A program made the position numbers and the translations under genes. From NCBI GenBank assembly GCA_021234595.1, contig CM037852.1, forward strand, positions 238,176,687 to 238,240,686: DNA of 64,000 nt. The letters are read 5' to 3'. Below the pieces are notes generated by a model, which was given only the letters and a program-made list of their open reading frames with translations, did not search any database and had not been told where the DNA came from. Every line of letters starts with the position of its first letter. Position 1 is the stretch's first letter. Source of the DNA: Delia radicum (Eukaryota > Arthropoda > Insecta > Diptera > Anthomyiidae). Positions 11,041-21,204 of the stretch are shown piece by piece.

Positions 11041-11692
11041 ATTTATTTATAATATTTTTTACCACCTAAGCTATACAAAAAAAAAATGTTTGCCATCACC
11101 AATAAAAAAACAATGTGATATTTGTTTGTTATTACTTGTACTAGTTTTACACCAATGAAAAATTGATAGTTTTGGCCTGTTATATAAACTTTATTACTGG
11201 TTTTTGCCTTAAAATTTATGAACAATTTTATAAAGGCATCAGCTAACAAATAAAAGGTCTGCTCCACGTCGTTACCGCTCATGGCCGTAGATTTTCAATT
11301 TACAACAAACAACAGCAATTTACACCCAAAAAGCTAATGACACAAAATTTGAATTGAAACTTAATTATTAAAATAAATCTTATTTCTTTTACTAAGCGGA
11401 TGTAAGTTTTTCGTTGGTGTAAATATTGTACTACATTAAAATAAAGCAGTTTTTAAATTAATTTTATTAGCAAACGATGCGATTCAATGATTTCATTTTG
11501 CATTTAGTTCGTGCATTTATTATTAAAAAACGTATTTTTGAGTAAATATTAAATTAAATTTAAAATATTATAATTTTGTGCTTTATTCAAGGATTTATGT
11601 AGAGTAGTGTTTATTTTATGTAGTAAAAAATAAAATAATTGCTATAAAAAAAATGAAATAGCTAAAATCTGAAAACCAATGTTACATAAAAT
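11041..11692. other. AT-rich DNA without recognisable features
   Basis: No gene or element is supported. The stretch runs up to the target site of the BEL/Pao element. Confidence 0.5.
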
Positions 11693-11697
11693 ATTCT

Positions 11698-12150
11698 TGT
11701 TGAAGCGACTTCAACAAATTTAATTAATCTTCTTTTCATAATTTTTTATTTTCAATGAATTTATTCTTTTAAACATTATTGATGAGGTAGACGGCCATCC
11801 GCGCCAACTTCACCTCTCCTCTTTAAAGAATTTGTCTCTAAATCATAACTGTAAATTTATATTTTATTAGTATACCCATTTTGATACACTCATTGGTGTC
11901 AAAATATAAGAGAACATGAAGTTCTGTTTTATTCTCTCTCTCTTGAGTTGATCTCATTATAAAACAACCACCACGGTTGTGTAGATTTAAGTTGTAGATA
12001 AGAATTTATTATACTATTGATAATCAAGAAAGCCAGAGGCTTTCTAATAAAACCTCCCTATTTTTTGTTGAATTTTAAATTCAAAGTTTTTTTTTTATTT
12101 GCTAAAAAAAACACCCTAAAGTTGGCTTAAGAAGATAAGCCTCCTTTACA
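11698..12150 (+). repeat. 5' LTR of the BEL/Pao element
   Basis: It begins TGTTGAAGCGACTTCAACA, itself a small dyad, and ends TTTACA. A TATAAAA box at about 11958-11964 and an AATAAA signal at about 12046-12051 give plausible promoter and polyadenylation elements. It matches the 3' LTR throughout except for one more T and one fewer A in two runs near the end. Confidence 0.92.
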
Positions 12151-13264
12151 TTTTGGTCCTTCGAAGAGTCTTAGTGGAGCTAAGGCTGGAAAACAACCCA
12201 GTGGAATTTGTCCACTTATTGGCTGAAGAAGTTGTTCACCCGGAAACAACAGCAGCATCAACAACAACAGAAGGAAGGTAAATTCAGTGCGCATCCCGGC
12301 CCACGAAAGAATCATCTCCCGGAAGTTGAAGTGCATCCCGGCACAATAACGAAGTTACCCCAGTGTGTCCAACAGGAAGTAACCCATCATCCAAGGGCAT
12401 AAGATCGACACCATCATCATCATCAAAAAAGAAAAAAAAAGATTGGTATGTACAGTGTCATTAATTATATTTAGTGCGAATAGGTAGAATTTTTTAGAAA
12501 AAAGTGCCTTAAAAAATTAATTAAAATTACACACAATCATATCCAATCGAAATTTCAACCATAACCTCACTTTTCAAAAAAATCCCTCTAAAAGTACATA
12601 ACGTACCACACATACCAACACTGGTTTGAAAGTGCCAACACTGGTGAAGAAGAGAAAAAACGCGGTATTTTTCTGACATGCGCAGTAGCATATATGTATG
12701 TAAAGTTTACAATACGACATAACAACGTTTCAATTTTGTCAATTCCACCCGTTTCCCTATACATTTTCAATGCAAATAAGTGTTGTTAGTTTCACGAAGA
12801 AAAAAAAACATGGAAACGTTTAACACACATAGTTGCAAACAAATAATTGTGAAAAATTAGACGCTAACAACCGAAATAAATAATTTGAGTGAATTAAATA
12901 AAACAAATCGTGTAAACTCTATAATTTATTGAAATATTAAAAATAAAACAGGAAAGATAGTGACTTTTAGGAAAAAAAATTAAAGTGTAAAGTGCTGTGT
13001 AAAAGAAAATTTTAAGTTAATAAAAAAAAAATCATTCTTTTCAAAAAAACTTGCTGGAAAAGTGCCACAGCCACAAAAGACAAGAAAAAAAAGTATATAC
13101 TTTTCAACAATTCTTGAAAAAACCTGCTGTAAAAAATGCCACAGCCACAAAAACATCAAGAAAAAAAGTCTTAAAACTTTAATTTACAATTTTTTGCAAA
13201 TTAAATAGCTGTAAAAATTCAGAATTTTGAAGGTGGTTTTAGCAACTGGCCTGCATTTAGGGAC
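12151..13264 (+). other. BEL/Pao leader region
   Basis: A TGG-starting block just after the LTR (TTTTGGTCCTTCGAAGAG) is the likely primer-binding site; I did not assign the tRNA. The rest is AT-rich and has no long frame. A phrase around GTGCCACAGCCACAAAA occurs twice (about 13061 and 13137). The coding frame can be followed upstream of the first ATG only to a TAA at 13202-13204. Those 20 codons (QNFEGGFSNWPAFRD) already read as gag, so the normal gag start, usually well over 100 codons earlier, is missing here. Confidence 0.7.
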
Positions 13265-16200
13265 ATGTTCATGGCAGCGATCGGAAACGAGCCATCAATA
13301 GCTCCAGCACACAAACTGTATTACCTGCTAGGCAATACGACTGGGGAGGCCCATCATATGATCAAAGATTATGATCTAGTAGATTCAAATTTCGATATCG
13401 CTTGGAATGCGTTGAAAAATCGCTATGAAAATAAAAGAATCTTGATTAATACCCAAATTGACAAAATTAAAGTCATTCGTACCCCTCCAACGGAGAATTT
13501 AAAATTTTTGAGAATTTTTCAAAATACGGTCAACGACTGTCTTTCAGTTATTGCATCATTTCGGATCGATATACCGAGTAATGACCCGTTTCTAATGAAC
13601 CTTTGCGCTGCAAAGTTACCGGAAGAAACTTCTCGGGCTTGGGAAGACTCTTTAGTTGATCATAAAGAGCTGCCTACTTGGCAACAACTCAGCAAATTTC
13701 TCACAAGTAGAATTGAAACTTTAGAGACTTTTGCCAATTTAAGAAAACCAGTCGGTAAAGAACATCATGATTCTAAACCACAGGTATTTTATTCTCACAC
13801 TGAAACCGACAAAAAAGCATTCAGCTGCAAAAAATGTCGACAGAACCACCCGTTAAGACTTTGTAAATATTTCAAGTCACTGTCAGTTAAGGACAGAATA
13901 AAATTCGTTTATGCCAATAAATATTGCACTAATTGTTTTTCGACAACTCATTTTAAATCGAATTGCCAAAGTGCAAACTGTTGTACCAGATGCAATCAGA
14001 GGCATCACACCATGCTTCATCTTGAAACCGAAGACAAGCTGAAAAGAGTTACCACTCCTAAGGTAACGCCGCAAAATTATCGTCGAGATAATGAAAGACC
14101 ATCCGGGTCCGGCACTCAGAATAAAACGAGCTCGTCAAATTCACAAGCATATACTGCAAATGTAAATCAAAAGGAAACCGTTCACGTTAACTTATCTCAG
14201 CATAACGGGACTACTATTTTGCCCACAGTGCTAGTTCATGTGGAGCATTTAGGCGAAAAATTTACTATTAGAGCGATGATAGATTCAGGTTCTACAAGAA
14301 GTTTTGTATTAAAGAGTGTTCAACAAAGACTCTCTATACCATTGGAAAACCATCGCAGTGAAATATCAGGCTTTGGTGAGACAGTTGTAGGAAATTCTAA
14401 AGGAAGGTGCAACGTCATAGTGAAATCAAGAATTTCAGATTTCTCGATAAAAATCAGAGCAATTGTGGTACCAACATTGGCTCATTTTATGCCTTCACGG
14501 CCTATTCCCATCCATAATCTAAGCGAAATCAAGGATTTAGTACTCGCAGACCCATACTTTTATAAACCTGCTTCAATTGATATGATAATCGGAAGCGATT
14601 ATTTGCCTTTCATCAACTTAAAGGGCGTTAAAATGAACATTGGAAATTGCCTTGAAGCTAGAGAATCCCACTTTGGTTGGTATTTGTTAGGTCCTGAACC
14701 TGTTAACGACGTCCAAACTTTTCATACAATGGTTTCGCCATCCCGCGATCAGATTCTCCATGAAGATTTGAAAAAGTTTTGGGAATTAGAAGAGCCCGAA
14801 AAAAGCAATATTGAGTCCGACAGCGACATTATTTGCGAAAATTACTTTCAACGTACCACAAGCCGACAACCTGACGGCAGATACTTAGTTCGCCTCCCAT
14901 TTAAAGAGCAGTTTCCGACTGAAATTTTTTTGGGCCCCTCCAAAAATATGGCACTCGCGCAGTACCACAGAATGGAGAAAACTTTAGAGAAAACCCCTGA
15001 TTTAAAGGCTCAGTACACAGAAGTTCTCCAAGAATACTTAGACTTGGATCACATGGAACAAGTTGTACACTTCGAGCCCAAAGCTGAAAAACATTCATCG
15101 TTTTTCCTCCCACATCATGCGGTAATCAAGCCGGAAAGCAAAACCACGAAAGTACGAGTGGTATTCAACGCCTCTAAAAAGACGGCAAGTGGTTTCTCGC
15201 TTAATGATGTTTTGTATCAAGGTCCAACTCTTCAAAATGATTTGATGCAGCTTGTGCTAAGATGGCGCAACTATAGGTTTGTTTTCACCGGAGATATACA
15301 GAAAATGTATCGCCAAATCTTGGTCCATGAAGAGGACCGTCCCTATCAACAGATTTTGTTTCGCAGCGAAGCTGATGGTAACGTGAACTCGTTTCAACTA
15401 AAAACTGTCACGTTTGGCGTAAATTGCGCCCCCTTTTTGGCGATAAGAACCCTATTGCAGTTAAGTAGTGATTGCAAAAATTTGTACCCCAAGGCATCCG
15501 CCATTTTGAAAAATGAAGTCTACGTTGATGACATCCTGTCTGGTGGACACACAATTGAAGAAGCCAAGCTCAAACAGAGTGAGCTTACAAAGGCCCTAAA
15601 ATCGGCTGGATTCCCGTTAAAAAAGATGACAGCAAATAATAAGTTGCTGCTCGAAAATTTGCCCCGGGAGGATCTTCTAGATGAAGATTTTTTGAAATTT
15701 GACGATTCCAGTACGATTAAAACTCTTGGAATTCGATGGAATGCTTTATCGGATTCATTCTACTATGTTGTGGAACCCATTGAAATTGTTGCATCTACTA
15801 CAAAAAGAAGAATTTTGTCAGTGATAGCAAGATTGTTTGACCCTCTAGGTTGGTTAGGCCCAGTCGTGATAGTTGCAAAAAGTCTTATGCAAGAATTATG
15901 GGAAGGAAAGTCTGACTGGGACGAAGGGGTGCCTACACCCATACTGATAAAATGGAATTCATTTATAAAGAACTTGCCATTTATCTCCAGCATTAAAATT
16001 CCTAGATGGGTAGATTTCTCACCACAGTATCGCATCCAGATACACGGCTTCTGTGACGCCTCAGAGAAGGCATACTGCGGTTCTGTATATATCAGAACAG
16101 AAAGTCCAGAAGACCAATTTAATAGTCATTTGCTAGTTGCAAAAACTAAAGTAGCCCCTATAAAGCGGACTACTATACCCAAGCTCGAACTTTGCGGAGC

Positions 16201-17884
16201 TTTATTACTTGCTAAGCTGACCCGAAGCTTAGTCGCGAACTGCCAGTTCAACTATGAATTGTTCTTGTGGACAGATTCATCAATAGTACTGGGTTGGTCA
16301 CAGAAACCCCCAAATACCCTAAAGACATTTGTCGCAAATCGTGTGACGCAAATTATTAGCATCGCCAGCACATCTCGCTGGAAGCATGTGAAAACTGAGG
16401 AAAATCCTGCAGATATGGGCACGAGAGGTTGCTCCCCGCAGGAACTGGCAGAAAACCAACTTTGGTGGCACGGACCCACCTGGCTGAAACTTCCCACAGC
16501 ACAATGGCCGATCCCGCGGACTTTTGATCCAATAGACTTGGAGACCAAAAAGTCTGCAAACTTCCACCTGGAAGTACAAAGTACAGATGTACTAGAAGAA
16601 TTCTCTTCATTTGAAAGGGCGTTACGGGTACTCAGCTACCGACTTCGCTTTATAAACCGCGTCCTTAAAAAACCCTTTTCAACCGAAAAGTTCATCACGG
16701 CTCAAGAAATCAGCTCTATGAAAAACCGACTCATCTCATTGGCTCAGAAATCATATTTCAACAAAGAGTACGAATGCTTAAAGGAAAAGAAACCTTTAAG
16801 TCGAAGAAGCAGACTGCTCACCTTGACTCCATTTATTGATAAAAACGACCTTCTACGGGTTGGTGGCAGATTAAACAACTCAGGTTTAAGCTACGAAGAA
16901 CGTCATCCACTTATCATCCCAGAAGGTTCTCGACTGGCAAAACTTCTCGTCGATTTTACACATCGCATTCTGCTGCACTCTGAACACCATATAATGTTAC
17001 GAGCGATCCGGCAAGGATTTTACATCCCAAGATTACGAAACTTGGTACGAAAATGTATTCGTGAATGCAAGGCGTGCACGGTCTACAAACATAAGTTCCA
17101 GCACCAAATCATGGCCGCTCTCCCACCAGAACGAGTAAACTTTTCCCTACCCTTTACATACACCGGAGTCGATTTTGCAGGTCCTTCCAACATAAAGTCT
17201 TCGACTTTGCGAAATGCCAAAATTCTAAAAGGATATGCAGCTGTTTTCGTTTGTTTTTCTACCCGAGCCGTTCATTTAGAAACTTGTTCTGACCTCTCAA
17301 CCGATGCCTTTTTAGCCTGCTTCGACAGATTTATTGGCCGCAGAGGTCTCCCGAAGACCATGTTCTCCGACAACGGTCGAAATTTCCTTGGCGCAAGTTA
17401 CGCGCTACTAAAAAGTCACAACGCTTTCCTCCAATCAGCAGAAAAGGCGCTGATCGAAAAATACACCACTCTTGGTTTCACCTGGTCCTTCATACCGCCG
17501 TATGCACCCCACATGGGTGGCCTCTGGGAAGCCGCCGTGAAAAGTATGAAGTCCCACCTCAAAAAGGTAACTTGTAATCTCTCTTTTACCTTTGAAGAAT
17601 TTACAACTCTTCTTGTTCGAATTGAGGCAGTGTTAAATTCAAGACCACTGTCACCTTTAACGGAAACCCCGAACGAAATTTTACCACTGACTCCAGGTCA
17701 TTTGCTTCGAGGAGCTGCTATCACCGCTCTACCAGAAGCCCCTGCGGAACCTCCACTTGAGAACTTGCCGTATTTAAAAACGTTGGGAACGATTAAAGGC
17801 GTTACAACACATTTTTGCACGAAGGTGGAAAACCGAGTATATAACCGAGCTACAACGCCGATTCAAATGGCAAAAGGAACGTGA
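13265..17884 (+). CDS. BEL/Pao gag-pol polyprotein (1539 codons, N-terminus short, C-terminus shifted)
   Basis: This frame supplies capsid and enzymes for retrotransposition. Residues 1-160 are a DUF1759-type gag. Cys/His clusters at about 188-250 (CKKCRQNHPLRLC, CTNCFSTTHFKSNC, CCTRCNQRHH) are zinc knuckles. The aspartic protease motif DSGST is at about 340-344. Reverse transcriptase shows FTGDIQKMYRQI (catalytic D about 677) and YVDDI (about 753-757). RNase H has HGFCDASEKAYCGS from about 927. Integrase has a His/Cys zinc-binding region near 1240-1280, then the DDE residues at about D1303 (GVDFAGP), D1369 (SDNGRNF) and E1422 (GGLWEAA). The chosen ATG is the first in frame, but gag similarity begins before it. 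The last ~38 residues are out of frame because of one extra A in an A-run near 17778. Confidence 0.93.
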   Translation: MFMAAIGNEPSIAPAHKLYYLLGNTTGEAHHMIKDYDLVDSNFDIAWNALKNRYENKRILINTQIDKIKVIRTPPTENLKFLRIFQNTVNDCLSVIASFRIDIPSNDPFLMNLCAAKLPEETSRAWEDSLVDHKELPTWQQLSKFLTSRIETLETFANLRKPVGKEHHDSKPQVFYSHTETDKKAFSCKKCRQNHPLRLCKYFKSLSVKDRIKFVYANKYCTNCFSTTHFKSNCQSANCCTRCNQRHHTMLHLETEDKLKRVTTPKVTPQNYRRDNERPSGSGTQNKTSSSNSQAYTANVNQKETVHVNLSQHNGTTILPTVLVHVEHLGEKFTIRAMIDSGSTRSFVLKSVQQRLSIPLENHRSEISGFGETVVGNSKGRCNVIVKSRISDFSIKIRAIVVPTLAHFMPSRPIPIHNLSEIKDLVLADPYFYKPASIDMIIGSDYLPFINLKGVKMNIGNCLEARESHFGWYLLGPEPVNDVQTFHTMVSPSRDQILHEDLKKFWELEEPEKSNIESDSDIICENYFQRTTSRQPDGRYLVRLPFKEQFPTEIFLGPSKNMALAQYHRMEKTLEKTPDLKAQYTEVLQEYLDLDHMEQVVHFEPKAEKHSSFFLPHHAVIKPESKTTKVRVVFNASKKTASGFSLNDVLYQGPTLQNDLMQLVLRWRNYRFVFTGDIQKMYRQILVHEEDRPYQQILFRSEADGNVNSFQLKTVTFGVNCAPFLAIRTLLQLSSDCKNLYPKASAILKNEVYVDDILSGGHTIEEAKLKQSELTKALKSAGFPLKKMTANNKLLLENLPREDLLDEDFLKFDDSSTIKTLGIRWNALSDSFYYVVEPIEIVASTTKRRILSVIARLFDPLGWLGPVVIVAKSLMQELWEGKSDWDEGVPTPILIKWNSFIKNLPFISSIKIPRWVDFSPQYRIQIHGFCDASEKAYCGSVYIRTESPEDQFNSHLLVAKTKVAPIKRTTIPKLELCGALLLAKLTRSLVANCQFNYELFLWTDSSIVLGWSQKPPNTLKTFVANRVTQIISIASTSRWKHVKTEENPADMGTRGCSPQELAENQLWWHGPTWLKLPTAQWPIPRTFDPIDLETKKSANFHLEVQSTDVLEEFSSFERALRVLSYRLRFINRVLKKPFSTEKFITAQEISSMKNRLISLAQKSYFNKEYECLKEKKPLSRRSRLLTLTPFIDKNDLLRVGGRLNNSGLSYEERHPLIIPEGSRLAKLLVDFTHRILLHSEHHIMLRAIRQGFYIPRLRNLVRKCIRECKACTVYKHKFQHQIMAALPPERVNFSLPFTYTGVDFAGPSNIKSSTLRNAKILKGYAAVFVCFSTRAVHLETCSDLSTDAFLACFDRFIGRRGLPKTMFSDNGRNFLGASYALLKSHNAFLQSAEKALIEKYTTLGFTWSFIPPYAPHMGGLWEAAVKSMKSHLKKVTCNLSFTFEEFTTLLVRIEAVLNSRPLSPLTETPNEILPLTPGHLLRGAAITALPEAPAEPPLENLPYLKTLGTIKGVTTHFCTKVENRVYNRATTPIQMAKGT

Positions 17885-18117
17885 CAACCTCAAACAAAAT
17901 GACATCGTCATCGTCAAAGAAGACTTTTTACCACCCACCGAGTGGCTCCTTGGTCGCGTTACGAAAGTCATATACGGACGCGATAGCAAAATCAGAGTTG
18001 CAGAAGTACGCACAAAAAATGGTAATATCCTGCGACCTGTTGTTAAACTATGTTTGCTACCCACTAATGATACTCAAAACCAAAACCCACCAATTAATCT
18101 ACCAAATCCCCAATAAT
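17775..18117 (+). pseudogene. Displaced C-terminal domain of BEL/Pao pol (DUF5641-like)
   Basis: In the frame next to the main one, from about 17780, the reading becomes RWERLKALQHIFARRW, then QNDIVIVKEDFLPPTEWLLG and RVTKVIYGRDSKIRVAEV, then LRPVVKLCLLP before a stop near 18115. That is the usual DUF5641-type tail of BEL/Pao integrase regions. A one-base insertion in the poly-A tract at about 17776-17781 separates it from the long frame, so ribosomes would leave the domain off unless they shift. Another open frame over the same stretch (17881-18120) shows no family features. Confidence 0.8.
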
Positions 18118-18668
18118 TAAGTAAACAAATAGATAAAATTCGCACTAGGTATTTTTTCTAACACTGTATATATTTCGTTCTTTTCTTTTCTTGTTTTCTT
18201 CTCTGTATATTTAGATGAGAGAATGCCCACTATGCCACATATGCCAACGCCGCCAGCTCGTTCATAATCAAAAAGGTGGCTCAAGAGTTGCCGGAATTAA
18301 CACCAGTTACAAGCCATGATGGAAAGATACGTGGTCGATTCATTATGGAACCATGGTTTACCCACAACGAGCGAGAGTCCTTCATGATGGACTTACTTCT
18401 CTGCGAGCGTCTGGGGTTCGTGGCACCCCCCTCATTGAAAGATGAAGCCCTAAGCCGCCACTTTGCCAATTACTCCCTGTTGGCTCATCCTCTCTTCCAT
18501 GCATATCGGGAAATTGACGGTGTATTGGGAAAAAAGGTAGCGGACGGAGTCCTGTTGCCACACATCCAACAACCAGCTGCTGACCTGCCCCGTATCCAGC
18601 TGTCCACATTTGGGTGGATAATATCCGGGCCTTGGAAGAGATGTTCTTGCCATTTTCCGGCGGGAGCA
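18118..18668 (+). other. BEL/Pao 3' segment with GC-rich open frame and splice-acceptor-like tract
   Basis: After pol, a pyrimidine-rich run ending TCTGTATATTTAG (about 18180-18213) directly precedes ATG at 18214 and looks like a 3' splice site. A short frame opens MRECPLCHICQRRQL. A second, longer frame runs from 18276 to the LTR (132 codons), with ERLGFVAPPSLKDEALSRHF, LLAHPLFHAYREIDGVLG and LPRIQLSTF. The last phrase resembles the segment that precedes the DUF1759 region in BEL gags. Base composition is clearly more GC-rich than the rest of the element. It may be a transduced or rearranged gag N-terminal piece, or a third ORF expressed by splicing. I could not decide which. Confidence 0.5.
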
Positions 18669-19121
18669 TGTTGAAGCGACTTCAACAAATTTAATTAATC
18701 TTCTTTTCATAATTTTTTATTTTCAATGAATTTATTCTTTTAAACATTATTGATGAGGTAGACGGCCATCCGCGCCAACTTCACCTCTCCTCTTTAAAGA
18801 ATTTGTCTCTAAATCATAACTGTAAATTTATATTTTATTAGTATACCCATTTTGATACACTCATTGGTGTCAAAATATAAGAGAACATGAAGTTCTGTTT
18901 TATTCTCTCTCTCTTGAGTTGATCTCATTATAAAACAACCACCACGGTTGTGTAGATTTAAGTTGTAGATAAGAATTTATTATACTATTGATAATCAAGA
19001 AAGCCAGAGGCTTTCTAATAAAACCTCCCTATTTTTTGTTGAATTTTAAATTCAAAGTTTTTTTTTATTTGCTAAAAAAAAACACCCTAAAGTTGGCTTA
19101 AGAAGATAAGCCTCCTTTACA
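18669..19121 (+). repeat. 3' LTR of the BEL/Pao element
   Basis: It is the same length as the 5' LTR and identical to it by eye except for one T fewer and one A more in two adjacent homopolymer runs. It starts TGTTGAAGCG and ends TTTACA, followed by TTCT. The base before it is the end of the GC-rich segment, with CGGCGGGAGCA just upstream; a classical long polypurine tract is not obvious. Confidence 0.92.
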
Positions 19122-19190
19122 TTCTAATATACAATTAATTTATAAAATGTCTCAATTGGACTCGAATTTAACGTTAAAAAGTTTATTACG

Positions 19191-19441
19191 ACACACAGAG
19201 AGAAGTTCTTGGACAAGTTTTAATGAATTTTTTCACAAAACTAATGAAATTTTCTTCCTAATATGAATGAAAAATGTCTTAAACGATATGAAAAAGCTTA
19301 ATAGTTTCAATGAAAATGTTTTTAATGGAACGTTTTCATTAGTCGTACGAAATTTTTAATAAATAAAATGTAAAGTTCTATGGACAGAACCCGTCCATAG
19401 ATCTAATGCAAAAATTTGATAATATCATGCAGAAAATTCTA
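19191..19441 (-). mobile_element. MITE, ACACAGAG-end family, copy 2 (inverted)
   Basis: It starts at ACACACAGAGAGAAGTTCTT and shows the family order in reverse: TTAATGAATTTTTTCAC, TTTTCATTAGTCGTACG, TCCATAGATCTAATGCAAAA, ATATCATGCAG. The far end (expected CTCTGTGT) has diverged into GAAAATTCTACC, so this copy is clipped. Confidence 0.65.
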
Positions 19442-19605
19442 CCAGTACGCCCAGTCTAGAAACGGTAATGGCATGTCATTACTTTTCGGACTACCAGCAA
19501 TTACACCAGCTTACTCTCTGCATTACTTTAACACAAACTATAACGAATTACTAACTACTAGTTCACTTTCCCATTCTTTTAATACAACAAATAAAGCATT
19601 ACAAA

Positions 19606-19626
19606 GGTGGGGTAATTTTGGACTAG
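19606..19626 (+). repeat. Isolated terminal-repeat-like motif of the DDE transposon
   Basis: GGTGGGGTAATTTTGGACTA resembles the outer sequence of the 7685-11040 transposon (GTGGGGTAATTTG...GGGACT). A second match is at 20991-21007, in the same orientation, one on each side of the tandem duplication. Confidence 0.45.
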
Positions 19627-19750
19627 TTTTTTTCTAGCTCTATTTTTTTTTTATTAGATATTATATTTTTATTTTAGCGATATTTTAGATATATTTTTTT
19701 ATTAAAGCTGCAGCTATATTTTTTTTAGTATTTTGATAGATCCATTCCTC

Positions 19751-20970
19751 TATATGACGTTAAAATAATACTGTACTAAAATACATAAAAAAATTTGCCC
19801 TGTGGCCATGTCTCAACATAAACGCAAAATTTTCTATCTATACTGAAAGTAAATACCATACGTCAATCTGGTAACATTGTGAAATAGAGACGGAGGAGAT
19901 TAGAAAAATAAAAAAAAAATTAAAAATAGAATATTTGAGTTTGTTAGTATTGGTCACTTCTGAGTATGATATACAATAACAGAAAAGCTAATAGGAAAGA
20001 AAACTGCAATTTAGCTGCATTAGATTCGAGGCCTTACTTGGGTGTGATCGCTAAACGGTCATAACTTGGTATTGTTACGTTTGTAATGTAAGAAGATTCG
20101 CAGGTTTGATTCTTACAGTTGTTGAAAAATTTATCATATAGAGACAATCTGACAATTATAAGACACTAATAATAATACAATTTAAAAATGGAAAATAAAT
20201 TATGATGTCTATCCATAAAAAGGCAGAAAATAGTCTAATCTAATTTGAAAATCAATAGTGTTTATAAATTTTAGAGCAAAACGTTTTTTCTTTCTTTTAA
20301 CCTCAATTTAAAAAAAATAATGGCGACTGTCTAAATGACGTTAAAATAACACTGTACTAAAATATGTTATAAAATTTGCCTTGGGGCGATGTCTCAACAT
20401 AAACGCAAAGTTGTCTATACTGAACGTGAACACCATACGTCAATCTGGTAACATTGTAAACTAGAGACAGAGGAGATTAGAAACATAAAAAAAAATCTAA
20501 AAATAGAATATTTGAGTTTGTTAGTGTTGGTCACTTCTGAGTATAATATACAATAACAGAAAAACTAATATGAAAGAAAACTGCAATTTAGCTGCATTAG
20601 ATTCGAGGCCATACTTGGGTGTGATCGCTAAACGGTCATGACTTGGTATTGTTACGTTTGTAATGTAAGATGAGCGCAGGTTTGATTCTTACAGCCGCAG
20701 GTTTTTGAAAAATTTGTCATATAGAGGCAATCTGACAATTATAAGATACAAGTAATAATACAATTTAAATGGAAAATCACTGATGACGCGTGTCCATAAA
20801 AAGTCAGAAACTAGTCTAGACTGATTTAAAAATTTATAGTGTTTATAATTTTTAGAGAAAAATGTTTATTCTTCTTCTTAACCTCAGCATTTCTAAATTA
20901 AATTTGTCAAATGCATATTAATAAAAAATTAATTGCGACTGTCTATATGACATTAAAATAACACTGTAAG
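19751..20970 (+). repeat. Tandem duplication, ~600-bp unit, two copies plus a stub
   Basis: Copy 1 starts at 19751 (TATATGACGTTAAAATAATA), copy 2 at 20332 (TAAATGACGTTAAAATAACA), and a third start at 20944 (TATATGACATTAAAATAACA) breaks off after about 25 bases. Unit lengths are thus 581 and 612 bp. Both full units share the ordered blocks GTCTCAACATAAACGCAAA, CATACGTCAATCTGGTAACA, TTAGCTGCATTAGATTCGAG and TGTGATCGCTAAACGGTCAT. Each unit also has a box-B-like GCAGGTTTGATTC. Divergence is several percent, so the duplication is not fresh. No coding frame is seen. Confidence 0.85.
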
Positions 20971-21204
20971 GTTGGTTAGTTTGGGACGTTGTGGGGTAAT
21001 TTGGGACTCAATAAAAAAATATACTAAATTTTAAAAAACAATAGTTTTAATTGTAATTATTATTTTTTAAAGAATGGCCCACTTGTAATATGGACTCACA
21101 AATTCTTTAATAAAACTTTAAGAAAAATTGGCACATTATAGTATGATACATCAAATTCAATGTAATTTATTCAGCTTATAAAAAACTTTAATATATTAAT
21201 AACA

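Larger units (their letters stand above)
11698..19121 (+). mobile_element. Full-length BEL/Pao LTR retrotransposon
   Basis: The element is bounded by two 453-bp LTRs and flanked by TTCT on both sides (11694-11697 and 19122-19125). ATTCT is a possible 5-bp target duplication if the terminal A of the LTR is shared. It holds one long gag-pol frame in the order gag, zinc knuckles, protease, RT, RNase H, integrase. That order (integrase after RNase H), a DUF1759-like gag and a YVDD active site place it in BEL/Pao. The LTRs differ only in two homopolymer lengths, so insertion was recent. Even so, it has a +1 shift near the end of pol and a gag that lacks its usual N-terminus, so it probably moved using proteins from intact relatives. 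Confidence 0.93.

Noticed and set aside
12208..12402. 64-codon ORF with a Gln-rich run in the BEL/Pao leader
   Set aside because: It lies in the untranslated leader; the CAG/CAA run is a low-complexity tract and the rest has no gag similarity.
16252..16610. Three overlapping minus-strand ORFs within pol
   Set aside because: Shadows of the RNase H region of the plus-strand gag-pol frame.
17881..18120. 79-codon ORF directly after the gag-pol stop
   Set aside because: It overlaps the out-of-frame C-terminal pol domain, which has clear family features in a different frame.
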